Shown in pieces: positions 14,629-22,651 of a stretch of 64,000 nt of DNA. The first letter of the stretch is position 1. Every line of letters begins with the position of its first letter. This stretch comes from a virus, in IMG/VR virus record IMGVR_UViG_3300045999_013278, positions 1 through 64,000 of that record. One strand, written 5' to 3'. The notes below the pieces were generated by a model that was not told where the DNA came from, did not search any database, and saw only the letters and a program-made list of their open reading frames with translations. The translations under genes and the position numbers were made by a program.

Positions 14629-16863
14629 TTATACACCCATTCCGAACCATTCATCTTCTCCCACAGTAAGCCAGGAATCCTCACTTAATCCAGTCCAACT
14701 TATCTGTGCATAAGCTTTGGATTGTACGACCCATTGGGAAGTTTTACCTTCCGTTGAAATAGCAGCGACCCTAACGTAATAAGTGGTAGTTAAAATTGTG
14801 GGAAAATTCCAAGAAGCATATAAATTTACGGTACTAATTCTGTTTCCCCAACTTCCGTTTAGCCCAATCTTATATTCTGCAATATAAGATTTTGTATAAC
14901 TTTCTAACCCTCCGCCTATTCTTGTAGGTTGTTCCCAATAAGACTCTATCCCTACTTCATCACTTAAAATATTTACGACAAGGTTATTGGGAGGAGTCAT
15001 AACGGCAGGAGGTCTGTTAATGGCAGGCCATTCCGTAATACTTATTCCAGACTCTATTTTACTTTCTAAATCCGGATCATAAAGTTTAGCAGTAATGCTA
15101 AAAAATAATGGATTGTCGGATGGACTAATATCTAAAATTTGGTAACGATGCAAAGTTACCGATCCGTCTACTATTTGCCACGTTGAGTGTGGCAATGGCA
15201 ATACCGAAAGGGACTGCGAAACATTAATTATCGTATGCGTTCCTGCTGCATTTGAGATATCTCTTTCTAAGGTATAGATATTATTAGATTCGTCGGTTAA
15301 AGTTAAAACAATTACCGCATCACTTCCACTAACAGACGTTGGAGCATCTAAAGTAATAGCCGTAGAAGTGGCAGATGAAATAAGCCCAGCTTTTCTTTGC
15401 CTACCTCTAGCACTATCGGCGATTTGTACCACCTCTCCAGGTTTAAAAAATATTGCATGAGGTCTACACTCAAAAGTAATTTGCTTATTATATTTAGGTA
15501 GCGAATTGTAAATAATTCTGCGCCCCGCTCTAATAGCCGCGCCGCGAGTAATAACTCCTAAAGCTGTAAATTCTTCCTGATGATATCCATATTTAGTTAT
15601 TGCCTCAGCTACTTCCACTGGTTCAGGACTTTGTTCATAATCATTAGTTGGATCGGTGTACCAAACTTTGCAAGCTGTGGTTATCGCTTGGTACTCACCT
15701 TGTGATGGAGAAAATTTCCCGTCTCTTACGTCAGCGTTACACAAAATTCTTGGCAACACAGTCGTAGGTCGCTGTTGCCAAAAACGCCACTGAGTTCCGT
15801 CCCAATAAGGTTTTGTTGCAAAAGTCGCACAAATTCCCCTAATTGTTTCAATTGTTACTTGCTGCTGAGTTATTAAGCCGTTAAAACTGTAACGCCTTTC
15901 TGTACCACCAAAACCATTGCTTATTAATACATTATTATAAACGGAGCATTGGTATAAATCCCACTTATTAACTTGAGTAGTGGAATAACCTAAACCGCCG
16001 TCCTGCCTACTCCTAGTAAATAAAGCATAAACCGCCCAAGCTGGGTCAGTCGTCGCCAAAGTTGGAGTAAAAAAGTTTCCATCCCAACCACCGCTAAAAG
16101 TTAATCCTCTATCTGTCCTTAAAGTATTAATAGTGGAATTAGTGGGAATAGAAAAAATACTGCCAGCTAAAAATAACGAAACTTCTGGATCGGATGTGAA
16201 CAACTCACTATTAAAATTGTAGGCAATTAAGGCTGTGCCGATATAAGCAATTTGTTTCTGAACAACTTCAGTAAAAGTTAACCATTGTAAGGATCTTACT
16301 AAATCTGTTGTTACAGAATCATCAGAGATTTTTTCTACTCTTACGGAATACTCGTCTAAAGTTTCATCTACTTGGTAGAAGTATTGGAAAGTAGTAAATG
16401 TAGGAAATCTCCCACTAATAGTAGGGACGGCTTTCTCAATAAAAGAACCGCCGCTACCTTCCTTAACTAAAATCCTAAAAGTTATGCTATCTTCCTGCCC
16501 TTTATTATCTAATTGAATAGCCAGCCTAATCCTTAAAGCTGTAACATCTGCATTAAATACGGTGCGGGTTGCGCTTAAAGAATTGGTTACTTCAACATTT
16601 ATAGTGTTGTCTATTGAAGTTTCGTTTAAGCCATTCGGAAAAGCTGTTTGATCTTTAGTCCCAACTCTTAAATCCCAAGAAAAATTCAGGAAATTAAAGC
16701 TGTCGTCACTGTTTTGTAAGGGAGTCCCGTTTAGGGAAATATCCTTACTTCCATTGGGTAAACCCTCAATCACTCCCTCGCAAAGTCCGGCAATGCCTCT
16801 AATATAATCTTTAGTTGTGCCACTAACGGGCGCATTTTCCCTCTCTTTCCTACCAAATCCCAT
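14629..16863 (-). CDS. Tail tip/host-specificity protein, lambda J-like
   Basis: 744 residues. The N-terminus (KDYIRGIAGLCEGVIEGLPN then GSKDISLNGTPL) is the characteristic start of gpJ-family central tail-tip proteins. GGLGYSTTQVNKWDLYQCSV, RGICATFATKPYWDGTQWRF and RPHAIFFKPGEVVQIA follow the usual order. A fibronectin type III-like domain lies near 640-735. It is shorter than lambda J (1,132 residues), the missing adsorption regions being plausibly supplied by the three separate fibre genes that follow. It forms the central hub of the tail tip. Confidence 0.9.
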   Translation of the reverse strand: MGFGRKERENAPVSGTTKDYIRGIAGLCEGVIEGLPNGSKDISLNGTPLQNSDDSFNFLNFSWDLRVGTKDQTAFPNGLNETSIDNTINVEVTNSLSATRTVFNADVTALRIRLAIQLDNKGQEDSITFRILVKEGSGGSFIEKAVPTISGRFPTFTTFQYFYQVDETLDEYSVRVEKISDDSVTTDLVRSLQWLTFTEVVQKQIAYIGTALIAYNFNSELFTSDPEVSLFLAGSIFSIPTNSTINTLRTDRGLTFSGGWDGNFFTPTLATTDPAWAVYALFTRSRQDGGLGYSTTQVNKWDLYQCSVYNNVLISNGFGGTERRYSFNGLITQQQVTIETIRGICATFATKPYWDGTQWRFWQQRPTTVLPRILCNADVRDGKFSPSQGEYQAITTACKVWYTDPTNDYEQSPEPVEVAEAITKYGYHQEEFTALGVITRGAAIRAGRRIIYNSLPKYNKQITFECRPHAIFFKPGEVVQIADSARGRQRKAGLISSATSTAITLDAPTSVSGSDAVIVLTLTDESNNIYTLERDISNAAGTHTIINVSQSLSVLPLPHSTWQIVDGSVTLHRYQILDISPSDNPLFFSITAKLYDPDLESKIESGISITEWPAINRPPAVMTPPNNLVVNILSDEVGIESYWEQPTRIGGGLESYTKSYIAEYKIGLNGSWGNRISTVNLYASWNFPTILTTTYYVRVAAISTEGKTSQWVVQSKAYAQISWTGLSEDSWLTVGEDEWFGMGV

Positions 16864-16865
16864 AA

Positions 16866-17453
16866 TTATTTACCCTTTCCGCCACTACCGCCGCCACCGA
16901 CATTAGTATATTCCGACACTATATCGTAAGTCAATATCATCACATCCTTAATTTTTACCTGACTGCCAATAGCTATCGGGATAGGCGTTCCCTCTTGAGT
17001 TCTAGTGCTGCCTCCCTGGAAATTTACACTACGCTTGTCTTCCGTTGGTTTAGGTGGGTATCCAAATAAAATACTTTGGAGTCCTTGGACAATTCCGCCA
17101 ACAATTAGAGCCGTATTACTAGTTATAATCCCCACACTAATTAATAATATGGGTGAAAGAAATCGCATAAACCCATCCCCGCTACCCTCGAAAACCTCTT
17201 CTATGATTATTGTTTTGCCAGAAATAGGGAAGAGTTGGAGATTGGGGTCATGCGGCGTTAATTCTTTTTCCCAATTTTCGCCAACGCAAGTTATCTTATA
17301 TTGAGATTCCCTTTGGGAAAGTACAAAGTTTTTAAAGTCGGGGAATTGCGAGGATAAAAAATCAATTACCTCTTTAGGATTTTCTACGCTTGCATTAAAC
17401 TCTTCCCCAAACTTTTCCCCTAAATTTCCCTTAAGGATTATTTTAGTTAACAT
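16866..17453 (-). CDS. Tail assembly protein, lambda I-like
   Basis: 195 residues. A ubiquitin-like N-terminal part is followed by a hydrophobic segment near 97-121 (FLSPILLISVGIITSNTALI) and SVNFQGGSTRTQEGTPIPIA, which corresponds to the conserved gpI motif. It ends with a Gly-rich tail. The start ATG shares its A with the stop of the upstream K-like gene (TAATG), and J follows 2 bp downstream, as in lambda. Confidence 0.85.
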   Translation of the reverse strand: MLTKIILKGNLGEKFGEEFNASVENPKEVIDFLSSQFPDFKNFVLSQRESQYKITCVGENWEKELTPHDPNLQLFPISGKTIIIEEVFEGSGDGFMRFLSPILLISVGIITSNTALIVGGIVQGLQSILFGYPPKPTEDKRSVNFQGGSTRTQEGTPIPIAIGSQVKIKDVMILTYDIVSEYTNVGGGGSGGKGK

Positions 17454-18271
17454 TATTTTAGCCTCCCGTGATTAACCACTAATTTTCGCCAATTATCGTC
17501 AAAAACATCCAACCTGCTTTTTTGGCGCACACCAGGACTGTGAAGGATTAAGTTTAATTCTGGGTTAATTAATACAGCTAAGTGATTAGCTTTTCCGCCA
17601 CCTCTTAAGGCAATGCCAAAAATATCATTTAGCTTAAATTGGGAAGAATGTAATGGTAATTTATTAAAACTTTGGGAGAAATCCCAATAATCCTCAAATG
17701 ACCAATTAAGATTACCGTTACTGGGCGGTTCTTCTGGGCGTTTCCATTCCCCAATTTCTATATTTAAAGCACCTAAGAAATATCTACGGACTAATGCAAA
17801 GCAATCTGTCCGCCCCCAATCAAAACGCCATCCTAAGTAAAATTCTATTTCATCGGGACTATAATTAATTTTATTTAATGGATAAGGATTGGGGTTTGAA
17901 GGTTCGTAATAATCCCAGTTATTAAAATCTTCATGGGCGTGGTAAAGCAAAGATGGTATGTTTAAATAATTAGCTAAGGCTAAATCTTGGGACGTAAAAC
18001 TTCCTTGATGAGAGTCCTTAAAGTGCGAGTGCCAAAATAATAAAATATCTTCTTTTTTAAAGTCAGTTAAGGTAATTCTAAAGCTATCCTCTGGGACAGG
18101 GTGAGCGTTCCTTAAATTTAAAACTTCCTTATTATTTTTAAGGATAATTCCACAAGCTTCTTCGTTATTTTCCCTACCTTCTAAGGCATAAGATTTTACC
18201 CTATTTAATTCCTCTATCCCAATATTAGGAACATTGGGGACGTAATTGGGATTTTGATTAATTAATGGCAT
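17453..18271 (-). CDS. Tail assembly protein, lambda K-like (JAMM plus NlpC/P60)
   Basis: 272 residues. The N-terminal JAMM/MPN domain has EACGII near 39 and HSHFKDSHQGSFTSQD near 81, giving the zinc-binding H-x-H...S...D set. The C-terminal NlpC/P60 domain has RTDCFALVRRY near 154 (catalytic Cys), NHLAVLI near 230 (His) and LHSPG. In lambda K the same two domains process and remodel the tail tip, and the P60 part cleaves cell-wall peptides. First gene of the tail-tip block K-I-J. Confidence 0.9.
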   Translation of the reverse strand: MPLINQNPNYVPNVPNIGIEELNRVKSYALEGRENNEEACGIILKNNKEVLNLRNAHPVPEDSFRITLTDFKKEDILLFWHSHFKDSHQGSFTSQDLALANYLNIPSLLYHAHEDFNNWDYYEPSNPNPYPLNKINYSPDEIEFYLGWRFDWGRTDCFALVRRYFLGALNIEIGEWKRPEEPPSNGNLNWSFEDYWDFSQSFNKLPLHSSQFKLNDIFGIALRGGGKANHLAVLINPELNLILHSPGVRQKSRLDVFDDNWRKLVVNHGRLK

Positions 18272-18346
18272 TTTAACTTTTTATTTGGGTATATCTATAG
18301 TATAGTATAATATAAAATATCCCACAAGTTAAAGAAGATTAGGAAA

Positions 18347-18514
18347 ATGCAAAACAAACTACAAATATTCACAATGACCGTCCCAAGGATAAGATCGCGC
18401 AAGGGCAAAAATAACCCATTAATATACCCATTAATATTAAGTAACGACAGGGAAGAAATTACAGAAAGGCGGTTGCCTGGAGACGACTTGTACCTTCCTC
18501 CTGAAGTTAATTAA
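18347..18514 (+). CDS. Small hypothetical protein, 55 residues
   Basis: MQNKLQIFTMTVPRIRSRKG then a charged C-terminus (EEITERRLPGDDLYLPPEVN). AGGAAA lies just before the ATG, and an AT-rich TATAAT-containing stretch precedes it near 18310. It runs opposite to the tail genes and directly precedes the tRNA-like element. No family recognised. Confidence 0.5.
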   Translation: MQNKLQIFTMTVPRIRSRKGKNNPLIYPLILSNDREEITERRLPGDDLYLPPEVN

Positions 18515-18530
18515 TGTAACAATATAAACC

Positions 18531-18611
18531 TGCGAGTTGGCGGAATGAAGATTTTCCGCACAGAGAGGATAACAAATGCGGTGCAAGCGGGTTCGACTCC
18601 CGTACTCGTAG
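18531..18611 (+). ncRNA. Degenerate tRNA-like element
   Basis: A 7-bp acceptor stem TGCGAGT/ACTCGTA (one G-T pair) brackets a well-formed T arm GCGGG-TTCGACT-CCCGT (18587-18603). TGGCGGAAT after the acceptor resembles the D-arm start of Leu/Ser tRNAs, with GCGG/CCGC as a possible D stem. I cannot build a normal 7-base anticodon loop: CCGCA/TGCGG encloses 16 bases. It is therefore a tRNA remnant or a tRNA mimic. A strong terminator follows 12 bp later, which supports its transcription. No CCA end is encoded. Confidence 0.45.
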
Positions 18612-18622
18612 GCAAAAACTTT

Positions 18623-18662
18623 AAAACCCCTTCTAAAAATAAAACTTTAGAAGGGGTTTTTA
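18623..18662. terminator. Bidirectional terminator
   Basis: AAAACCCCTTCTAAA / TTTAGAAGGGGTTTTT stem, with A run and T run on the two sides. It serves the tRNA-like transcript on the plus strand and the helicase operon on the minus strand. Confidence 0.9.
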
Positions 18663-18663
18663 A

Positions 18664-18960
18664 TTATTCCTCTACAGCTACTACGCTACTAATTTTTAAT
18701 CCGCCAAAGATAAACGATAACAAATCCTTATCATCACTAAATTCTATATCATCCAAATCACCGTCCCAATTCTGTACCCCTAATTTTCTTAGCTCAACAT
18801 TAGGGGTGCTAATGCTTAATTTCTTTTCTTTACTATACCAGCGCGACTGATAAAACCCGACTTTCTCATCATTAATATAAATTAATTTAGTCGGAATATC
18901 CTCTAAGGAGAAGGTGTTAATGACTTTTACGATATGTCCCTTAATTATGTATTTTGACAT
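18664..18960 (-). CDS. Hypothetical protein, 98 residues
   Basis: MSKYIIKGHIVKVINTFSLE; beta-rich N-terminus with an acidic C-terminal half (DGDLDDIEFSDDKD). Last gene of the helicase operon; its start overlaps the end of the previous gene by 16 bp. No family recognised. Confidence 0.6.
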   Translation of the reverse strand: MSKYIIKGHIVKVINTFSLEDIPTKLIYINDEKVGFYQSRWYSKEKKLSISTPNVELRKLGVQNWDGDLDDIEFSDDKDLLSFIFGGLKISSVVAVEE

Positions 18961-19235
18961 TTTTTTAACCTTGTATGTTTTTTTAAAAGTAAAGTCCCGA
19001 AATCACTACGCCAACCTAAGACATTCACTCTTTCTGTTAACTCATCCAACTTTAAGTGAAAGTTTTTTTTAGTAAACTTAGTGGTGACGACGTAAAATAA
19101 TCCATTCATGAATGTGCAATAAATAGGCAATTCACTACCGGAAGTCATTACTAAACACATTTCACCCTCTCTTGGCAATTCTTTTTTAGGGATTTTCCAA
19201 TCACTACTAACTTTAACTTTTTCTTGCACTTGCAT
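18945..19235 (-). CDS. Small beta-barrel-like protein, 96 residues
   Basis: The pattern EGEMCLVMTSG ... NGLFYVVTTKF ... KLDELTERV resembles a family of small phage proteins in the window (see 21194-21538 and 60071-60475): a leading G-x-x-Y/C motif, a central F/Y-rich strand and a C-terminal helix. Function unknown. Part of the operon led by the promoter at 22559. Confidence 0.55.
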   Translation of the reverse strand: MQVQEKVKVSSDWKIPKKELPREGEMCLVMTSGSELPIYCTFMNGLFYVVTTKFTKKNFHLKLDELTERVNVLGWRSDFGTLLLKKHTRLKKCQNT

Positions 19236-19242
19236 ATTTCCC

Positions 19243-20949
19243 TTACCCTGCTAAAACTACTTTCAGATTATTCGTGAGATGCGATCGCCAAATTGGAGTT
19301 AAAGCTTCTCCAAATTCCCCTTCCATTTTTTGCCAAACCCATTTCTCTGATTTATTAGAAAAGCTTTGGATTTTTCTTAAATATGCAAAATAGTGAGTAA
19401 CGTCATTAAAACTAGGATCTGTACCAAAAACAGCGTGAGTAACCCAACTAGGATGAGGGTCAAACTTTTTAACCGTGCGAAATTCGTAGTAACCTTTGTC
19501 TGGATTTTTGCTTGACGCATAAAGTCTTTTTAGAATTAATTGGTAAAATTCTTGCGGTGGCGCATTCCTGTCCAAGAAAGGAATCTCTTCCATCTCCCTA
19601 TCGTCTTCTTCTACATCATCTTCTAAGGTTAATCCCACTAATTCCAAACTATTTTCTTCTTTAGGTTTAGGTTTAGCTTTGGGAAATTCGTAGCCGCAGT
19701 CGGGGCATTTATGTTGGGACTTTCCGCAAATGTATGAACAAGTGGGACATTCTTTACCCTCATTTATTTTAACATCGTTCCAATCTTCAATTTCATCTGG
19801 CCTTCCTAAAAGAACCATAGAGCCAGTAAAATCCAGGATTAAAGAGGAAGTTTTGGGAGGTAAAAATTCATTACCCTTAAATAACCTCAAGACACGCCCA
19901 ACACATTGAGTTAGTTGCCCAGGTGATTTCGTAGCACTTAAAAAGAGCATTGCTTGAGCGCAAGGCTCGTCAAAACCAATCGTCAAAACCCTTACCGACC
20001 AAAGCATAATTCTACCTTGGCGGAACAAAGCGCAAGCCCCGCGCCGAGTTTTTGGTAAAGTTCCACTTAAATAAAATTCTTTAATTTCCTCCTCTTCTTT
20101 ACTAGCGTTACCCTCTGGTGTTTCATCAGCAACAACTATAGAAGGGACTCCTTGGGAAATAAAGTAATCGGAGTATTTTTTGCACTGCGCTTTTGATGGT
20201 GCAACTCCAATGGTGGGCATTTCCCTACAACCGTTCTTAAGCCACTCCTCATATACTTTTTCTGGACTACACTTCTCGAAAACTTGTTCAATTTCTGCTG
20301 TAGTGTAGTCGCTCCCATCGTTTTTATTTACCTTAGCGGAGACTTTAAAATCACCAATTCTTTTAGCTCGGAAGGGAACTAAATAGCTTTGCGAAATTAA
20401 TTCTCTTAACGAAATAACTTGGTTAATCTCTACATTTCTGCCAAACTCTTGACCGTCTAATCTATGGGGAGTGGCTGTTAAAAGTATGTGGTTGGCGTTT
20501 GGGGCTAAATTAAAAATTACCTCTTTACAGATTTGGCGAAACCAACTTAAATGAGCCTCATCCCAAATTACAACTGAAACATTAGAGGGTATCCATTTTC
20601 TTGACTCAATGGTTTGAGCCATCGCAATGATGATTTTTTTACTCTCTAAATAACTTTCTGACCTATTTTTCTTACCCCAAAGAAAATCAGTAAAGGCACT
20701 AGCTTCCGCACCTAAAAATCCATAAACTGATTCATCCCACTGTGACATTAACGGAGATAAATTTGAGATTATTAGGACTTTTGAGTTGGGATTAAATGTA
20801 ATTGCTTTTTCTGCAATATCAACCCCAACTAAAGTTTTACCTCCGCCAGTGGGGATAGTTAGGCAGGGAATTTTGCCTCTGTTTAAAATGTCCCTAGCTA
20901 CCTCCAGTGCTTTAATTTGATGTGGTCTTCTTTGGATGTGTGGGAGCAT
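19243..20949 (-). CDS. SF2 DEAH-type helicase with zinc finger
   Basis: 568 residues. HQIKAL (Q-like motif) near 11, Walker A IPTGGGKT near 30, DEAH in WDEAHLSWF near 128 and motif III LLTATPHR near 155. Motifs V/VI are RVLTIGFDEP and QLTQCVGRVLRLF near 320-360. A CPTC...C...CPDC zinc finger lies near 400. This architecture matches phage UvsW-like/type III restriction-like helicases that remodel branched DNA or assist replication. It is the largest gene of a minus-strand operon of small genes whose promoter is at 22559-22587. Confidence 0.9.
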   Translation of the reverse strand: MLPHIQRRPHQIKALEVARDILNRGKIPCLTIPTGGGKTLVGVDIAEKAITFNPNSKVLIISNLSPLMSQWDESVYGFLGAEASAFTDFLWGKKNRSESYLESKKIIIAMAQTIESRKWIPSNVSVVIWDEAHLSWFRQICKEVIFNLAPNANHILLTATPHRLDGQEFGRNVEINQVISLRELISQSYLVPFRAKRIGDFKVSAKVNKNDGSDYTTAEIEQVFEKCSPEKVYEEWLKNGCREMPTIGVAPSKAQCKKYSDYFISQGVPSIVVADETPEGNASKEEEEIKEFYLSGTLPKTRRGACALFRQGRIMLWSVRVLTIGFDEPCAQAMLFLSATKSPGQLTQCVGRVLRLFKGNEFLPPKTSSLILDFTGSMVLLGRPDEIEDWNDVKINEGKECPTCSYICGKSQHKCPDCGYEFPKAKPKPKEENSLELVGLTLEDDVEEDDREMEEIPFLDRNAPPQEFYQLILKRLYASSKNPDKGYYEFRTVKKFDPHPSWVTHAVFGTDPSFNDVTHYFAYLRKIQSFSNKSEKWVWQKMEGEFGEALTPIWRSHLTNNLKVVLAG

Positions 20950-20954
20950 ATTAC

Positions 20955-21206
20955 CTAATAAGTATCGTGTCCTAATGTTTTACCTTTCGGCTCAGGTCTG
21001 TTAACCCGCCATTTTTTAACATCTTGCGGGAGAAATTTTTTAGGAGCGTTTCCATTCCAAGAAGCCATCACATATCTTTCTTCTAGATTTACTCCCATTA
21101 TCGTTACCTCAAATAAAAAGTTTCTTTTAATGGTTGTCTTGCCCATTCTTTGACGCTCAATACTAAATACAATTTGCCCCGGTTTTAGTCTGTTTATGCT
21201 TGCCAT
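20955..21206 (-). CDS. Small basic hypothetical protein, 83 residues
   Basis: MASINRLKPGQIVFSIERQR, with KPGQIV near the start and strands typical of an SH3-like barrel. Related in outline to the neighbouring 114-residue protein. Overlaps that gene by 13 bp and precedes the helicase by 5 bp. Confidence 0.55.
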   Translation of the reverse strand: MASINRLKPGQIVFSIERQRMGKTTIKRNFLFEVTIMGVNLEERYVMASWNGNAPKKFLPQDVKKWRVNRPEPKGKTLGHDTY

Positions 21207-21538
21207 AATCCTAAAATCTTACCTGCTTCTTTTAATTTCTCTAAAGGGATATCGTTAAAGTTTTTGTTTTTAACTTTCCAATTAAACTCGCGCCTAAAGT
21301 TTTTCTCCTGCCAATCTTCTTTAGTAAGAAAAATTGTTATGTAATAGCTAAGTCCGTAATGAGGGAAAGTTATGGTTAGGGGAAGCCGTTCTTCTCTACC
21401 CTCCACCATAATGTAAAAAAATTTAGTCCCCACTTTTATGATTGGGGTGTAATATTCTGCTTTTACTTTATCATTTCTGCCATCCTTTGTGACAATATAT
21501 AGCTTGTCACCAACTTTTAACTTTAACTTTTCTGCCAC
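21194..21538 (-). CDS. Small beta-barrel-like protein of the KVGTKF family
   Basis: 114 residues. LKVGDKLYIV, then PIIKVGTKFFYI and FLTKEDWQEKNF. The KVGTKF-Y strand followed by a (S/T)x(E)xWxxK segment recurs in the 134-residue protein at 60071, so the two are distant paralogues. Such proteins are common in phages and unstudied. Confidence 0.6.
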   Translation of the reverse strand: MAEKLKLKVGDKLYIVTKDGRNDKVKAEYYTPIIKVGTKFFYIMVEGREERLPLTITFPHYGLSYYITIFLTKEDWQEKNFRREFNWKVKNKNFNDIPLEKLKEAGKILGLWQA

Positions 21539-21540
21539 TT

Positions 21541-22200
21541 TTATTTGTCTCCTAAACTAAAGTTATTTAATCCTTCTCCTTCCCCATCCTTAATAATTTC
21601 TAGGATTTTATTAAGCTTTTCTTGGGACAGATGTACTAATTCTTCACTAATCACAAATGCACGAATTTCATTAACGGCTTCAGTTTTTTCTTTTCCGTAT
21701 TCTTTAATCGTCCAATCGTCGTCTATCCCACCTGCGGGGTTATTTAAGTTGTTTATTAGCCAACTCTTGTTTTTCGGAGTAAGTCTGTCCGCGAAGTTTT
21801 TTAAGTTTGCATAAATTTCAGCTTTCAGTCCAGAACTATCTAAGATAAAAGATTTTTCATCCTCAGATAGATTACGGATACCACTTTCTTGACCGTCACC
21901 AAACAATGCCAAAATAATACCCAATCTTTTGTCATCTTTCGTTAGAGTCTCACTAGACTTGTTGTGATATTTCCAGTATTTAAACAAACTAAGAAAACTA
22001 ATCTCAAAATCCTCATCGGCTTCATGAGTAAAGTAGCCAAAACTCCTATCCCACAAGTCGTAAACGCCAACAAAAGTTAATTTCTCAAAAACTATTCTGT
22101 CTTCATCAGGAAAAAAGTGATGAGGATAACTTTTAACTAATTCCGAACGTAAGAACACTTTAATTTCTTGACCTAAGAAATGTCTTTCTGTTTTAGCCAT
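21541..22200 (-). CDS. Hypothetical acidic protein, 219 residues
   Basis: MAKTERHFLGQEIKVFLRSE; acidic and mostly helical (LSQEKLNKILEIIKDGEGEG near the end). The N-terminus (GQEIKVFLRSELVKSYPHHF ... VYDLWDRSFGYF) aligns in outline with the adjacent 109-residue protein (GIEIKEFLKDGFPEGFIHDF ... VYDLSDSMFGWL), so the two genes appear to be tandem paralogues. No known family. Confidence 0.6.
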   Translation of the reverse strand: MAKTERHFLGQEIKVFLRSELVKSYPHHFFPDEDRIVFEKLTFVGVYDLWDRSFGYFTHEADEDFEISFLSLFKYWKYHNKSSETLTKDDKRLGIILALFGDGQESGIRNLSEDEKSFILDSSGLKAEIYANLKNFADRLTPKNKSWLINNLNNPAGGIDDDWTIKEYGKEKTEAVNEIRAFVISEELVHLSQEKLNKILEIIKDGEGEGLNNFSLGDK

Positions 22201-22201
22201 T

Positions 22202-22531
22202 TTACCCCTTAATCTTGTATCCTAATTCGATAATTTTCGTTTTCGCTTCATCTAGCTTATTTTTGGGAACTTCAACAAGCAAATAGCTTACAGCCGTTTT
22301 TCTTTTCCAAGCAGAAAAAGCTTGGGAAAAAGTTTTTTTAACCAAATCATCATCCTCCAAGACCAACCAGCCAAACATACTATCTGACAAATCGTAAACT
22401 TCCTCGTCTATTAAAACTTCCTCAAGTTCTAAGTCCGAGTCACCAGATTCATCAAAATCATGGATAAACCCTTCTGGGAATCCATCTTTCAAGAACTCTT
22501 TAATTTCAATTCCTAATGCTTTTTTAGCCAT
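22202..22531 (-). CDS. Hypothetical acidic protein, 109 residues
   Basis: MAKKALGIEIKEFLKDGFPE and VYDLSDSMFGWLVLEDDD match the N-terminus of the next gene. First gene of the operon, about 28 bp downstream of the promoter's -10 box. Function unknown. Confidence 0.6.
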   Translation of the reverse strand: MAKKALGIEIKEFLKDGFPEGFIHDFDESGDSDLELEEVLIDEEVYDLSDSMFGWLVLEDDDLVKKTFSQAFSAWKRKTAVSYLLVEVPKNKLDEAKTKIIELGYKIKG

Positions 22532-22558
22532 TTTCTTATGTTTAACTTACTTTCTCTA

Positions 22559-22587
22559 ACTATACACAACTTCTATACCGTCGTCAA
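22559..22587 (-). promoter_or_regulatory. Promoter of the TTGACGACGGTA family (helicase operon)
   Basis: On the minus strand TTGACG, 17 bp beginning ACGGTATAG, then TATAGT. It lies 28 bp from the left boundary of the IS element, so the insertion left the promoter intact. Confidence 0.85.
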
Positions 22588-22651
22588 GTACCTTATGGAA
22601 AATAATTTTGACACTCTCAGGGCTAAAGCCGCTGAGATTCTGCGGACAGAA

